DNA of 64,000 nt from Acinetobacter celticus (GCF_001707755.1 NZ_MBDL01000008.1:434001-498000), one strand, 5' to 3'; shown: positions 38,087-49,544, counted from the stretch's first letter. Notes: generated by a model not told the origin, from the sequence alone. A program made the numbers and translations.

Positions 38087-38431
38087 ACGCTTTTCTGCGA
38101 GTTTTCCATTTTTCGCATCTAAGTGATTAAAAAATAGGTGATCTGCTATAAAAAACGACATTTTTATTTAATTCTTAAATATATAAGTGCTTTTTTTGAT
38201 TTACAGCAACTTATTTCAAACATTCAATAAATTACTTTTAGACTTTTAATTGAACGATTATTCATTTTAAGCTCAGATTGATGAAAAATTATAAATCTTT
38301 TCATTCACTTCATTTAAATGTAAGGCACTCATTACATCTTAATCATAACAAGCTTTCAATACCAGTCACTTTCTCATTCTAGTTTTATCACTCAAATCTG
38401 AATGATTGTAGAAACAACTTTGCGTATCGAC
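38087..38431. other. Intergenic region between tRNA promoter and YkuD gene
   Basis: About 345 AT-rich bases. No gene, no strong hairpin and no integrase remnant beside the tRNA array was seen. Confidence 0.45.
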
Positions 38432-38923
38432 TTATTCTGCAATATAGACCAAAGCATGTTCAGGAATGAGTTCAAACATTTCTGCAATATCGGCATTTCG
38501 CATACGAATGCAACCATGCGACATGGGTAGACCCATTGGTTCTGAATCTGGCGTGCCATGAATATAAATATAGCGCGTATAGGTATCGCAACCCTCGCCT
38601 TGATTAAATCCGGCTTCTAACCCACTGAGCCATAAAATCCGCGATAAAATCCAATCTCGCTCAGGATGTAGCATCGCAAACGCTGCACTATAGATTTCAC
38701 CCGTAGGCTGGCGTGCAATAAAAACAGTATTTAACGGTAAATTATGACCAAACTTCTCTGCGACCGTGTGCCAACCTCGTGGGGTTTTGCCACTATTTTC
38801 AGCTTCGCCAATGCCATTTTTACCACTTGAGATCACATACCATTTATTGTGTTTATTTAAACTCAGCGTTTGATGCTTTAAATCAATGGTGATATCCGCT
38901 TGATCAGGCATATATTGCGTCAT
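38432..38923 (-). CDS. YkuD-domain L,D-transpeptidase/carboxypeptidase without signal peptide
   Basis: 163 residues, essentially only a YkuD domain: 'YIYIHGTPDSEPMGLPMSHGCIRMRNADI' type catalytic segment with HG....SHGCIR, where Cys is the nucleophile. There is no signal peptide or membrane helix, so it should stay in the cytosol. That fits, from memory, the Acinetobacter ElsL/LdtK enzyme, reported as a cytosolic L,D-carboxypeptidase in peptidoglycan recycling, rather than a periplasmic cross-linker. AGAGGAGC precedes the ATG. It overlaps the DUF454 gene by 4 bases (ATGA), so the two are translated together. Confidence 0.85.
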   Translation of the reverse strand: MTQYMPDQADITIDLKHQTLSLNKHNKWYVISSGKNGIGEAENSGKTPRGWHTVAEKFGHNLPLNTVFIARQPTGEIYSAAFAMLHPERDWILSRILWLSGLEAGFNQGEGCDTYTRYIYIHGTPDSEPMGLPMSHGCIRMRNADIAEMFELIPEHALVYIAE

Positions 38924-39327
38924 CGTTGCTCCTCTGACGAATGTTGTTGATGTTCTGTGCCTGAGCTGTCACTAGATTCAGGGCGCATCCACAGCCAAAT
39001 ACAGACAATCAGCATCGTTGCATTGGTGAAAATTTTTACAGCCAAAGGTGCTGTGGTAAATAACATGATAATTCCACTGATGAACATCATGATACTAGCA
39101 AACCATTTGGCTTTACGGGGAACCGTGCCATTTTCACGCCACCCGCGTAAGGTTGCGCCATACTTAGGATGATTCAGTAACCATGCATCCATTTGAGGCC
39201 AACCTTTAGAGGCAGCCCAAGCGGCTAAGATCAAAAAAACAGTTGTTGGCATCCCTGGTAACAAAGCACCAATAAAGCCCAGTATGACAAAAATCACCAC
39301 TAGGCTGCGCCAAAACAACGTTCTCAT
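38920..39327 (-). CDS. ybaN: YbaN-family (DUF454) inner-membrane protein
   Basis: 135 residues with three to four helices. DUF454 marks are 'LGFIGALLPGMPTTVFLILAAWAASKG' and 'HPKYGATLRGWRENGTVPRKAKW'. The C-terminal 20 residues are hydrophilic (Ser, Glu, His, Gln). The function is unknown. It is the first gene of a two-gene unit with the YkuD enzyme, suggesting an envelope link. AGAAGGGTT is the ribosome site. Confidence 0.85.
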   Translation of the reverse strand: MRTLFWRSLVVIFVILGFIGALLPGMPTTVFLILAAWAASKGWPQMDAWLLNHPKYGATLRGWRENGTVPRKAKWFASIMMFISGIIMLFTTAPLAVKIFTNATMLIVCIWLWMRPESSDSSGTEHQQHSSEEQR

Positions 39328-39413
39328 ACCACAACCCTTCTTACTGAATTAAAGTAGTATAAAGTGTTTTTGCATTTTATCCGTTGTTATTCTGCACTTT
39401 CCTCAGGCCCACT

Positions 39414-40280
39414 ATGCATCTTAAATTTTTAAATACTGAACTTAATGAGCCTTGGCTGGCATTGAAACAACCTCAAGTGCGACAACTGGCTTTTTGTATC
39501 GGCAGTCCCAATATTCTGCAAAATATTCCTGCCGACTTAAACCTGCATTTTTCTTTTCAGTTTCACGACAATAAGATTTGGGAAGATCACATCAAAACCT
39601 ACTGGCCTCGCCTACAATATTTAGACCAGCACCCAGAAGCACTTTTGAGTTTTTTACAGAAATTAAAAAGCACCCGTCTTGGACTGCGTTTTGAAATGTT
39701 TATCTGGTTTTGGCTTTTAGATCATGCATATCATCCCTATGAATTACTGGGACACAGCATCCAAAAAATTGATGGTCGGAAAACGGTCGGTGAACTGGAC
39801 TTTGTTTTACGCAATACAGTAACGGCAGAAATAGAACATTGGGAAGTTGCATTAAAATACTATTTGGCAGAAGGTGATTTTTCATTGCCTTATTGGTATG
39901 GGCTAAACCGTAGCGATACGTTAAGCCGTAAATTGAATCATTTCACACAAAAACAATTCCAATTCGAAGATGCGCTTGGTCAAAACATTCAACACCGTTT
40001 TTGCATATTAAAAGGACAACTCTATTTACCTGAATTTTCATTGCGCTCCCCCCTTCCTGACTGGGTGAACCCCGCACGTAGAATTGGACATTGGGGCCAA
40101 TGTATTCCATCTGGTTCAGAACATTATTATCGCCTACAGCGCCATGAGTGGATCTGTCCACAGGAATTTTCAAGCAGTGAAGATGCAACTTGGTGGACAG
40201 ATGGCTTATATAAACAGGGCAATGATGAGCGATATTATATGTTCCGCCAAGCCAGTCTATTAACTTTTCCATTTTTCTAA
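39414..40280 (+). CDS. DUF1853-family protein
   Basis: 288 residues, soluble. DUF1853 pattern: 'FEMFIWFWLLDHAYHPYELLGHSIQ', 'KTVGELDFVLRN', 'EHWEVALKYYLAEGDFSL', then a C-terminal 'RHEWICPQEF' and 'RYYMFRQA'. The E..D..x..EvK-like 'GELDFVL...EHWEVALKY' suggests a PD-(D/E)XK nuclease-like fold, by inference. The start at 39414 has no strong ribosome site; an in-frame codon at 39384 is possible. Divergent from the YbaN gene. Confidence 0.75.
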   Translation: MHLKFLNTELNEPWLALKQPQVRQLAFCIGSPNILQNIPADLNLHFSFQFHDNKIWEDHIKTYWPRLQYLDQHPEALLSFLQKLKSTRLGLRFEMFIWFWLLDHAYHPYELLGHSIQKIDGRKTVGELDFVLRNTVTAEIEHWEVALKYYLAEGDFSLPYWYGLNRSDTLSRKLNHFTQKQFQFEDALGQNIQHRFCILKGQLYLPEFSLRSPLPDWVNPARRIGHWGQCIPSGSEHYYRLQRHEWICPQEFSSSEDATWWTDGLYKQGNDERYYMFRQASLLTFPFF

Positions 40281-40335
40281 ACCAAATGGAAAAATATTTC
40301 AATTACACTTGCTTACCTAACCACCTAAAAATTAA

Positions 40336-40360
40336 ACACAGTTCAAGCTGTGTATTTTTT
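40336..40360 (+). terminator. Terminator of DUF1853 gene
   Basis: ACACAG, TTCAAG, CTGTGT, then ATTTTTT. Confidence 0.7.
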
Positions 40361-40414
40361 AATCTTAATCTCACATCAGAATAATTTAATTATTCAAAAT
40401 AAATGGAGATGATG

Positions 40415-40564
40415 ATGAAAAAAATTCTAGCTACTGCACTACTCGTTACTTTTGCTTTAACCGGTTGTAATACTATAAAAGGTGTGGGTAAAGACGTATC
40501 TAAGGCTGGCCAAGCTGTCACGGGTACTGCCGAAAAAACATCTGATGAAATTCGTCGCAATTAA
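40415..40564 (+). CDS. Entericidin-like small lipoprotein
   Basis: 49 residues, easily missed by length cut-offs. It begins MKKILATALLVTFALTGCN, a lipoprotein signal with lipobox LTGC (Cys18), then 'KGVGKDVSKAGQAVTG' and a basic end. This is the entericidin A/B pattern. In E. coli the pair is a bacteriolytic lipoprotein and its antidote; here there is only one, so a toxin role is not implied. GGAG stands 6 bases before the ATG; a strong terminator follows at 40602. Confidence 0.85.
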   Translation: MKKILATALLVTFALTGCNTIKGVGKDVSKAGQAVTGTAEKTSDEIRRN

Positions 40565-40601
40565 TTTTATCGTAACTCACTTTCATCGCTTGATTTAGAA
40601 G

Positions 40602-40626
40602 AACCCTATTTAAATAGGGTTTTTTT
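40602..40626 (+). terminator. Terminator of small lipoprotein gene
   Basis: AACCCTATTT/AAATAGGGTT palindrome followed by TTTTTTT. Confidence 0.85.
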
Positions 40627-40681
40627 ATGTTTAAATTTTCCCTTATTTTGCTGATTCGCCTATTATATTGCGACATTTTAG

Positions 40682-41830
<1,149 letters not shown>

Positions 41831-41847
41831 GTAAATTGCATCAATAA

Positions 41848-41880
41848 AAAAAAGGAACTTCTTTCAGTTCCTTTTTTATT
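41848..41880. terminator. Bidirectional terminator, dapE / chp operon
   Basis: AAAAAAGGAACT, TTCTTTC-type loop, AGTTCCTTTTTT: 12-base stem between convergent units. Confidence 0.9.
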
Positions 41881-41891
41881 TTTTTTAAAAA

Positions 41892-42332
41892 TTATAAGCC
41901 CATCGTGGACTGAATATAAGCCAAATTAGGCACATGATAAACCTGATCATTCATGCGGACATATTGGAAAACAGCAGGATCAGTGAGCGCATGCTCCTCA
42001 TCCACAATTTCCGAAATACGCAAACGAATTGATTTCGGCATTTCATTACACATCAGTGCGAAACGTTGACTGACATCATCGCCCTCAAGTACCAAGGCCA
42101 CACCTCTTTGACGCGAAGGCTCATTTACGGCATAAACTGGTAAATTTAATTCATGCCACTGCACACTAGGAACCTGTGTTTCACTATCTAACGCAGATAA
42201 AACAATATTTTGCGGAAGTAGCATCGCCTCTTTACCATGACAATCGATAATATAAGCATCAATAAATCCAGTAGAAACCGTAATTAAATGCTGTAATTCC
42301 TGTTGGCTAATCTCATTGGATAAAGTACTCAT
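41892..42332 (-). CDS. CheW-like ChpC-type protein
   Basis: 146 residues. A CheW-like fold ('WHELNLPVYAVNE', 'QRFALMCNEMPKSIRLRISEIVDEEH'). By position, last in the Pil-Chp operon 3 bases after chpA, it corresponds to ChpC of P. aeruginosa, an adaptor linking receptors to the ChpA kinase. The symbol is left empty because only context and fold support it. AGGGGT lies 7 bases before the ATG. Confidence 0.75.
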   Translation of the reverse strand: MSTLSNEISQQELQHLITVSTGFIDAYIIDCHGKEAMLLPQNIVLSALDSETQVPSVQWHELNLPVYAVNEPSRQRGVALVLEGDDVSQRFALMCNEMPKSIRLRISEIVDEEHALTDPAVFQYVRMNDQVYHVPNLAYIQSTMGL

Positions 42333-42335
42333 CGA

Positions 42336-45300
42336 TTACCCCTGCTTCTCTGCAAGTAAATTTTCAATATTGGCAAGCAATTCAGCTTCTTGGAACGGTT
42401 TACCCATATAGTCTGTCGCACCTAAGCTAAATGCACGCTCACGATGCTTCTCACCAGTACGTGACGTAATCATAATAATTGGTAAATCATGATGGATGTC
42501 GTGATGTCGAACAAGGTTGGTTACTTCGAAACCATCCATACGTGGCATTTCAATATCCAGCAACATCAGGTCTGGGCGGACATTTTCTAGCTGCTCCATC
42601 GCATCAACACCATCTTTCGCCGTGACAATATCGTAACCTTGGCGCTCTAGAAGACGCGACGTAACTTTACGTACGGTTACCGAGTCATCCACAATCATCA
42701 CCAGACGGCGTGCATGACCATGACGCGAAAGATCTCGCTGATCTGTACTACGTTTAACACGTTGCGTAGTTTGAATTTGACGGGCAATACTTTGTCCATC
42801 CAAAATCAAACACACTTGACCATCACCTAAAATCGTAGCACCCGCAATGACACCCACATTTGAGAATTGCTGACCAATTGGTTTCACAACAATTTGCGAG
42901 CGCGAGCCGACCAATTGATCGACCAATAAGGCAATAGTTTGACCACCGTTGCCTTTAATCAATAAGACTGGCAATGAGTGTGCAACATTGGTTAGACGTG
43001 GAATAGGTTGATTAGACACAAATTCAGATAAATAACGTAACTTATAGCTGGTGTTATCAATTCTGAAGATATCGGCTTTACTGGCAAAATAATCTTCCAA
43101 AGTCGATGGTGCAATACGAACAATACGGTCAATTTGTGCTAAAGAAACTGCAAATTGTTGATCGCCCGCTTTAACCATCAATGCATCACTTACCGATACT
43201 GTTGTTGGTACACGAATCGTAAAGGTTGTCCCTTGACCCAACTCAGAATCAACAGAAACATGACCGCCAAGCGCTTTAATTCCACTTTGTACAACATCCA
43301 ATCCAACACCACGACCAGAAATTTGAGTTACTTCTGTGGCCGTACTAAAACCAGGATGGAAGATTAACTGTAAAATTTCTTGTTGATCTAGAAGTTGATC
43401 GGCTTTAATTAAACCGAGACTGAGTGCTTTTGCTTTAATTTTAGCAACATCAATCCCTTTACCGTCGTCACTAAAGGAAACTAAAACATCTGTACCTTGG
43501 CGGCTAATATTTAAAATAATACTGCCCGATTCAGGTTTATTCAGTGCTAAACGCTCTGCTGTATCTTCCAAGCCATGGTCAATCGCATTACGTAACATGT
43601 GCTCGAATGGCGTAACCAAACGTTCCAGAATAGTACGGTCTAATTCGCCTTCAGTATTTTGAACAATCAATTCTGCTGGACGATTCAAGGTCGAAGACGT
43701 TTGACGCACAATACGTTGTAAACGAGGCAACATGCGAGAGAACGGTACCAGTCGCGTGCGCATCAAACTCTCTTGAATTTCTGCTTGAATACGTGATTGT
43801 TGAAGGAGCAAACCTTCGGTATCACGTATTTTTTCAGAGAGCGTGCTCTTAAAATCGACCAAATCCGAGGCTGATTCTGCAAGTGATTTAGACAATTGGT
43901 TTAAAGACGAATATTGGTCCATTTCCAAGGGGTCAAAATCGGCATAACGTGATTTTTCTGAACCGTGCTTGGCAATAATTTGGGACTCAAGCTCACCATC
44001 CATTCGGCGAAGCTGATCGGCCAAACGTTTAATGGCCAATTCCATTTCATTCAATGTATTGCCCAGTTGCCCCAAATCCATTTCAATACGCGAACGGTTA
44101 ATGGAGTTCTCACCCGATAAGTCGATCATCTTCTCGACTAAATCAGCTGAAATACGAATCATCTCATTGCTATTATCGTTCTTGAGCGTATCCGTCCATT
44201 CACCTTGCATAGATGGTGGTTCTACACCATCTCCTTGAATAAACTCAAAGCCACGTGTAATTGATTTCTGATTTGACTGAGTAAAACTATTTGGCAATTG
44301 CGCAGTCACGTCAACAAACTGAATCGACTCTAGACTGTGCTTAATACTATCAAAATGACTATAATCTTTCTCAAAGATCGCCTGCTTTAACCAGCTTAAT
44401 GTGGTTTGTAGCAAATGATCGTAAGCATTTGAGTTAAAATGATAAACTGCAAATTGCTCAAAAGTCGTTTCAATTTGATAGGCAATGGCAGCAACTGGCT
44501 CATTGTCCACCATGCGCGCGCCACCTTTAATACTGTGGGCTGCACGTTGTAGTTGAAGCAAAATACTACGGTCACTACGTTGCTCGAACCATTGGCTTAA
44601 AAGCTTTTCAGCATTTTCCAACACTTCCTCAGCTTCCTCAAGGAAGGTTTCTTCCACCACCGCCCGAAGTGCATCATCCTCAGATAAATCTGGCGATGCA
44701 GAAACTGGAGTTTCATCAGGCACTGCTGATGGCTCAACTGAACAATCAGATTCAAGTGGTACTTCATGCGTGGGAGCATCAACACTCGCCAACGTTTTTA
44801 CGACAGGTGTTGCCACCAAAGTAGTAGCTTGACCTGCAGCAATATCCTGAATGGATTGAATAATTGCAATTGCTTCATAAGCAGGATAGTCAATCTGTTG
44901 ATCACGAATAATCTGAATACGATCAGCAACATCATCCTGAATCAAACGAATAATTTGAATCAATGCAGGATTAATACTGATTTGATTACGAATAATACGT
45001 TCATAAACAAATTCAAGTTCGTGTGCAATCAGGCCAATATGCGATGCTGAAATCATATTTGCGCCACCTTTTAAGGTATGCAAATAACGCATCAAATTAT
45101 TTAAAGCACTAATGTTACTTTGATCTTTTGTCCATGTACTCAGATCTTCATCAATACCTGCTAGAAGCTCATCTGCTTCTTCAAGGAAAATAGCCAGTAG
45201 ATCTTCGTCAAATTCATTATTAATTTCAGCCGATTGTTGTTGTGCGCGGTCTGAAGAAATACGCTGACTTAACTGTGCAAAATCCACACTAGTTGTTGCA

Positions 45301-46718
45301 ACAACTGGCTCAGCTTCAGCAGAAATAGTTTGTGCAGTATTCGATTGCTCAACCGCTTGCTCGATATCCTGATGAATAAAGGCAGAAAGTTCACTCAAGA
45401 GCTGTTGTGTTTCGACACTTAATACGACTCGCTGGCCTGCCGCTAAAGTATCAAACAAATGAATAATTTCTTGGTGCGCCTGCGCAAATAATTCATAGGC
45501 ATATTCAAGATTGAGTAATTGTGGTTTTTCCACAAGAACATCGTAACTCTGCTTCAGCTCTGTCGCAAATTCATGAATACCTGCCGAAGCACGGTTATTA
45601 CTATGCTCTATCAATTGTTGAGCTTGAGTGCTCAACAATTGTAGATATTCTGGAAATTCAGCTTTTGCTCGGCTATCAAACTCAAACTCAGCATCCAGCA
45701 ATTGATCAATATTTAACTCAATTAGCTTAGAAACAAGACCTTGCGGATTAACATCGTCATCTATTTTTGCTGTAGCAAAACCATAATCATGCCATGCAGT
45801 ATTAAAGGTATCGTAAATGGTACCTGTTGAATGCTCTGGACTTTCTCTTAAAAGGTGCAGATAGTCTCTGACAAATTCTGCATATTGAATTAATACGGCA
45901 GTTTCTTTCGAGGTAGAGCCAATATCTTCTTGTAGCAAAGTCTTAAATAAGTTTTCAACTTTGGTACTGGCTTCAAAAATTTGCTCAATCTGTGCCATTG
46001 ATGAGCTACCGCGCAATGTATGCAATGCACGGATTAAACCATTATAATCTTGTGACTTGCCATCTTCGGTTTTTAAGAACTGATCAATCGTGTAAAGATG
46101 CTCTTCTGCTTCTTCAATAAAGATTGCTACCGTTTCTTCAATATAATTATCATCGGCTAGCACTTGAGCGTTCGTAGCATCGATTGTGTCGTGTAATTCT
46201 AAACCTGTCTGCCCTTCTGGTGAGTTCAGTGTATCTGCAAGATTTAATAATTCTTCTAGAGCAGGTTCAGGGCTAAGACCCTGTTGTAATTGTTGACCCA
46301 ATAAAATCAAAGGACGTAAATCAACATCTAGTTCACTCACCACTTTAAAACGTGGATATAACTTATATTGATAGACATTGAGTACTGTTTTGGCAAACTT
46401 TTGAATTACAGGTGTAGCCTGAAGAGACCCAGAAATAATACGATTTAAAGTATCTTCCACAGCCCATGCTATTTCGCCAGCAGATTTTGCCCCCACCATA
46501 CGACCAGAACCTTTTAAGGTATGGAAGTGACGGCGAATCGTAGTCAGCATGTCTTGATTATTCGGCTCTTGTAGCCAATCAGTAAATAAAGAATTTAATT
46601 CAGCAAAGATTTCTTCTATTTCTTCAACAAAAATTTCTAAAATTTCTGCATCTTGATCAAGATAGCTATCTTCTGGAAGCGTAGTCGTTTCTACTAAATT
46701 TTTTAATATTTCTTTCAT
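42336..46718 (-). CDS. chpA: ChpA-type hybrid chemosensory kinase
   Basis: 1460 residues. Four Hpt domains with phosphoacceptor His at about 66 ('HFHTLKGSG'), 233 ('LHTLRGSSS'), 547 ('LHTLKGGAN') and 728 ('AHSIKGGAR'). Then a dimerisation domain (about 860-1010), the CheA ATPase (N-box 'MLRNAIDHGLED' near 1041-1052, 'SDDGKGID', 'GRGVGLDVV'), a CheW-like domain (about 1175-1320) and a C-terminal receiver (D1388 in 'LMLLDIEMP'). It is the kinase hub for pilus chemosensing, phosphorylating PilG and PilH. P. aeruginosa ChpA, as I recall, is about 2470 residues with eight transfer sites, so this is a short form. Long stretches (about 250-500) have no recognised domain. Confidence 0.95.
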   Translation of the reverse strand: MKEILKNLVETTTLPEDSYLDQDAEILEIFVEEIEEIFAELNSLFTDWLQEPNNQDMLTTIRRHFHTLKGSGRMVGAKSAGEIAWAVEDTLNRIISGSLQATPVIQKFAKTVLNVYQYKLYPRFKVVSELDVDLRPLILLGQQLQQGLSPEPALEELLNLADTLNSPEGQTGLELHDTIDATNAQVLADDNYIEETVAIFIEEAEEHLYTIDQFLKTEDGKSQDYNGLIRALHTLRGSSSMAQIEQIFEASTKVENLFKTLLQEDIGSTSKETAVLIQYAEFVRDYLHLLRESPEHSTGTIYDTFNTAWHDYGFATAKIDDDVNPQGLVSKLIELNIDQLLDAEFEFDSRAKAEFPEYLQLLSTQAQQLIEHSNNRASAGIHEFATELKQSYDVLVEKPQLLNLEYAYELFAQAHQEIIHLFDTLAAGQRVVLSVETQQLLSELSAFIHQDIEQAVEQSNTAQTISAEAEPVVATTSVDFAQLSQRISSDRAQQQSAEINNEFDEDLLAIFLEEADELLAGIDEDLSTWTKDQSNISALNNLMRYLHTLKGGANMISASHIGLIAHELEFVYERIIRNQISINPALIQIIRLIQDDVADRIQIIRDQQIDYPAYEAIAIIQSIQDIAAGQATTLVATPVVKTLASVDAPTHEVPLESDCSVEPSAVPDETPVSASPDLSEDDALRAVVEETFLEEAEEVLENAEKLLSQWFEQRSDRSILLQLQRAAHSIKGGARMVDNEPVAAIAYQIETTFEQFAVYHFNSNAYDHLLQTTLSWLKQAIFEKDYSHFDSIKHSLESIQFVDVTAQLPNSFTQSNQKSITRGFEFIQGDGVEPPSMQGEWTDTLKNDNSNEMIRISADLVEKMIDLSGENSINRSRIEMDLGQLGNTLNEMELAIKRLADQLRRMDGELESQIIAKHGSEKSRYADFDPLEMDQYSSLNQLSKSLAESASDLVDFKSTLSEKIRDTEGLLLQQSRIQAEIQESLMRTRLVPFSRMLPRLQRIVRQTSSTLNRPAELIVQNTEGELDRTILERLVTPFEHMLRNAIDHGLEDTAERLALNKPESGSIILNISRQGTDVLVSFSDDGKGIDVAKIKAKALSLGLIKADQLLDQQEILQLIFHPGFSTATEVTQISGRGVGLDVVQSGIKALGGHVSVDSELGQGTTFTIRVPTTVSVSDALMVKAGDQQFAVSLAQIDRIVRIAPSTLEDYFASKADIFRIDNTSYKLRYLSEFVSNQPIPRLTNVAHSLPVLLIKGNGGQTIALLVDQLVGSRSQIVVKPIGQQFSNVGVIAGATILGDGQVCLILDGQSIARQIQTTQRVKRSTDQRDLSRHGHARRLVMIVDDSVTVRKVTSRLLERQGYDIVTAKDGVDAMEQLENVRPDLMLLDIEMPRMDGFEVTNLVRHHDIHHDLPIIMITSRTGEKHRERAFSLGATDYMGKPFQEAELLANIENLLAEKQG

Positions 46719-46837
46719 AGCTAAGGCTTCTTACGTTTTGCCACCAAGCAGGATGCTTAAACTTAATTGTAACCATCACCAGAGACTTAGCTTTAGTCTG
46801 CTAAGTTCATCTTGATGATGCTTTATCTATGTTCTGT

Positions 46838-46867
46838 CATGCGTCTTACCCTTAAGTAAGGCGCATG
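46838..46867 (-). repeat. Intercistronic stem-loop between pilJ and chpA
   Basis: CATGCGTCTTAC and GTAAGGCGCATG pair over 12 positions with one mismatch (wobble) around a 6-base loop, inside the 167-base gap. No T-run follows, so it may set mRNA stability or the ratio of kinase to receptor. A second short hairpin (ACTTAGC/GCTAAGT) lies near 46790. Confidence 0.5.
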
Positions 46868-46885
46868 AATCACAATACGTTGACT

Positions 46886-48958
46886 TTAATCAGGAAGTTT
46901 AAAGTCAGATACAGATTCGCGTAATGATTCGGCCATATTTGCCAATTCAGATACCGAACGCGCAGTATCAAAGGTTGCAGTAGTTGTCTGAGAGGTAATC
47001 TCTTGTACAACGTTCATCGTGGTTGCAATATGACCTGCTGATGCAGACTGAAGTTTTGCAGCATCAGAAATGTTTGCAATCAGTTTTGCCAAGTTACCCG
47101 ATACGTTCTGAATTTCATCCAGTGCCACACCCGCATCTTTAGATAAGTTTGCACCACGTACAACCTCAGATGTCGTTTGTTCCATTGAAATTACAGCTTC
47201 ATTGGTATCCGTTTGAATGGTTTTTACCAAGCCTTCAATCTGTTTCGTTGCCGATGCTGAACGTTCTGCAAGACGCTGTACTTCGTCGGCTACTACCGCA
47301 AAGCCACGACCTGCTTCACCTGCCATCGATGCCTGAATGGCTGCGTTTAATGCCAAGATGTTCGTTTGGTCGGCAATATCATTAATTAGAGCAACGATGT
47401 TACCAATTTCTTGCGAAGATTCACCCAGACGCTTAATACGCTTAGAAGTTTCTTGAATCTGCTCACGAATCGTATCCATACCTTCAATTGAACGGTTTAC
47501 AACTTGTGCACCATTGGCAGCAATTTGTACTGAACGTTCTGCTACTACAGCGGATTCATCGGCGTTGGCAGATACTTGGTCAATCGACATAGCCATTTCG
47601 TTAATTGCGGCAGATGCACCTGCAATTTCCTGTGCCTGATGCTCAGATGCTTCAGCTAACTGGTTGGTAATCCCCTGTGTATTCGCTGTATATTGCGCTA
47701 CTTCCTCTGACGTTTCCGTAATACGTGATACAAGGTCACGTAATTGGTCAATCGCGAAGTTAATCGAGTCGGCAATTGCACCAGTAAAGTCTTCAGATAC
47801 CGTTGCATATGAACGTAAGTCACCGTCAGCTAAGTCTGCAATTTCATCGAGTAAACGTAAAATCGCATTCTGGTTACGGTCATATTCTTCTTGTAAGCGT
47901 GTTACACGTTGTTTATCAGAATGACCACGTAATGTAAGTAAACGGAATACGCAAATCAAGAAGCCAACTAAACACAGCAACAAGAACAATGCAGGAATTG
48001 CAATCGCTAAACTTGAACCACCCGAAAGTTTATTTAAGTTCGTCAATAATTCATCTGATTGTGCAAAAATGGAAGCAGATGCTTGACGTACGTTAACAAT
48101 TTGAGTCGAGTTTTTAAGAATCGTCGCTGCTGCTGATTTCAATACATCATCATATTCAGCTTTAATCCCCTCTAATGACTCACGTAATGCTGGGTCAGTA
48201 ATTCGCTCTACACCCAACTCTGCACTACCATTTAACTGTGCATTTAAGTAAGAACCGAATGTTTCTGTATCTGCACTAAAGTCATCAGCAGATTCACGTG
48301 AGCTCTCGCTTCCCGTCAATACAGAACTGATTGAACGTAAAATACGCTCTGCAATGAACACTTGGTTCTTTGCAATTACAACCTGATTCGACGGCATATC
48401 TTGACGCGCCATCTGGTCAACCATCAAGTTATATTCAGCCTGAATACCTGGAATAGATTCACCAATAGCAATGTTGGTGTCATATAAGGTATTAATGATT
48501 TTTTGTTGAGAAGAAATCAAATTAATACTGTCTGAAACCTTCTTCCATTGCGTTTCAACTGATTTCAACGCTTGAGTGGATGCATGCGTATCTTTAACAG
48601 TTTCTAAGTTTTCTTCAAAAGATTTTTGAGATGCAATTAGTTTCTTAATTGACTCTGGTGTACCTGAAGCGGTTGCTTCTGTTGCTTGACGCGAAATTGT
48701 TTGTGACAATAAGCGTAATTCACCTAAGCTTCGCGTTAACTCATTATTACGCGGAACGCTATAGAATAAATAAAGTAACAGGAAAATTGCGACAAGTAGA
48801 CAGAAGCCTGCACCCAAAATTAATGGCTTGGACTTTTCACTATCACCAAATACACGCGATAACTGTTCTGTTTGTGATTGAATCTTAGCTAATAAAGCAT
48901 TACCACCTTTGTGGCCCGTGCTTTCGCCTGTATTTTTCTTTTTAAGTTTAAAGCCCAT
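46886..48958 (-). CDS. pilJ: PilJ, pilus-linked methyl-accepting chemoreceptor
   Basis: 690 residues. N-terminal cytosolic tail, helix near 46-66, a periplasmic PilJ-type helical region (about 67-310), a second helix near 312-336 ('[19 protein letters not shown]'), a HAMP-like linker and an MCP signalling domain with the tip '[42 protein letters not shown]'-type sequence. It senses a pilus or surface signal and drives ChpA. GGGGAG precedes the ATG by 7 bases. Because pilK and chpB are missing, adaptation by methylation in this operon is not evident. Confidence 0.95.
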   Translation of the reverse strand: MGFKLKKKNTGESTGHKGGNALLAKIQSQTEQLSRVFGDSEKSKPLILGAGFCLLVAIFLLLYLFYSVPRNNELTRSLGELRLLSQTISRQATEATASGTPESIKKLIASQKSFEENLETVKDTHASTQALKSVETQWKKVSDSINLISSQQKIINTLYDTNIAIGESIPGIQAEYNLMVDQMARQDMPSNQVVIAKNQVFIAERILRSISSVLTGSESSRESADDFSADTETFGSYLNAQLNGSAELGVERITDPALRESLEGIKAEYDDVLKSAAATILKNSTQIVNVRQASASIFAQSDELLTNLNKLSGGSSLAIAIPALFLLLCLVGFLICVFRLLTLRGHSDKQRVTRLQEEYDRNQNAILRLLDEIADLADGDLRSYATVSEDFTGAIADSINFAIDQLRDLVSRITETSEEVAQYTANTQGITNQLAEASEHQAQEIAGASAAINEMAMSIDQVSANADESAVVAERSVQIAANGAQVVNRSIEGMDTIREQIQETSKRIKRLGESSQEIGNIVALINDIADQTNILALNAAIQASMAGEAGRGFAVVADEVQRLAERSASATKQIEGLVKTIQTDTNEAVISMEQTTSEVVRGANLSKDAGVALDEIQNVSGNLAKLIANISDAAKLQSASAGHIATTMNVVQEITSQTTTATFDTARSVSELANMAESLRESVSDFKLPD

Positions 48959-49001
48959 GCAGCTTCTCCCCGATGTTCGCTTTCATGCTTAGGTGCGATA
49001 T

Positions 49002-49538
49002 TTAATTTATAAATTTTATAGATGCGTTCATATATTTAGGATTTTGCATTAGGCTACTAAATAGGAAGACATGCCATTGTTGATTATGCTGGTGGAAAAA
49101 CCCCTGGCAATATTCTTTTAAATTGCTATCTAACTCAGTACCTGCAGAAAAGTAACTTTTCTTATTAAAATGCTGTATCCCTAAAACTTGATCTACAACT
49201 AAACCGACATAATGGTCATTATGACTGATGCACAAAACTTTCTGTGTGGGTGAGTAACTGCTTCTATGCCCTGTAATGTAATGCGCTAAATCAGACACAG
49301 ACAATAAACGGCCTCGAATATTCGCCAAGCCCTGCACCCAAGATTGCGTATTCGGCACTGGGGTACATTTAGGCGGATAAATCACTTCAGATACTTCACC
49401 TAAAGGGGCAACAAAATATTGCCCCATCATCTCAAAAGCAATGCCTGACCATCGGTTTACTTCATTTTCTGTGGAAACATAATTTTTGTTTCCACGTTTT
49501 GCTATTCGAAGTAATTCGATAAATCCATTTGCTGCCAT
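49002..49538 (-). CDS. pilI: PilI, CheW-like adaptor
   Basis: 178 residues. CheW domain ('GIAFEMMGQYFVAPLGEVSEVI', 'WVQGLANIRGRLLSVSDLAHYI', 'NDHYVGLVVDQVLGIQHF'). It couples PilJ to ChpA. AGGA lies about 9 bases before the ATG. It is 6 bases downstream of pilH and 43 bases upstream of pilJ, all in one transcript. Confidence 0.93.
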   Translation of the reverse strand: MAANGFIELLRIAKRGNKNYVSTENEVNRWSGIAFEMMGQYFVAPLGEVSEVIYPPKCTPVPNTQSWVQGLANIRGRLLSVSDLAHYITGHRSSYSPTQKVLCISHNDHYVGLVVDQVLGIQHFNKKSYFSAGTELDSNLKEYCQGFFHQHNQQWHVFLFSSLMQNPKYMNASIKFIN

Positions 49539-49544
49539 AGAGCT

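Noticed and set aside
38027..38431. Genomic island next to the tRNA array
   Set aside because: No integrase, direct repeat of a tRNA end or foreign gene was seen on this flank.
40415..40564. Entericidin-like toxin-antidote pair
   Set aside because: Only one member is present, so a toxin-antitoxin unit cannot be supported.
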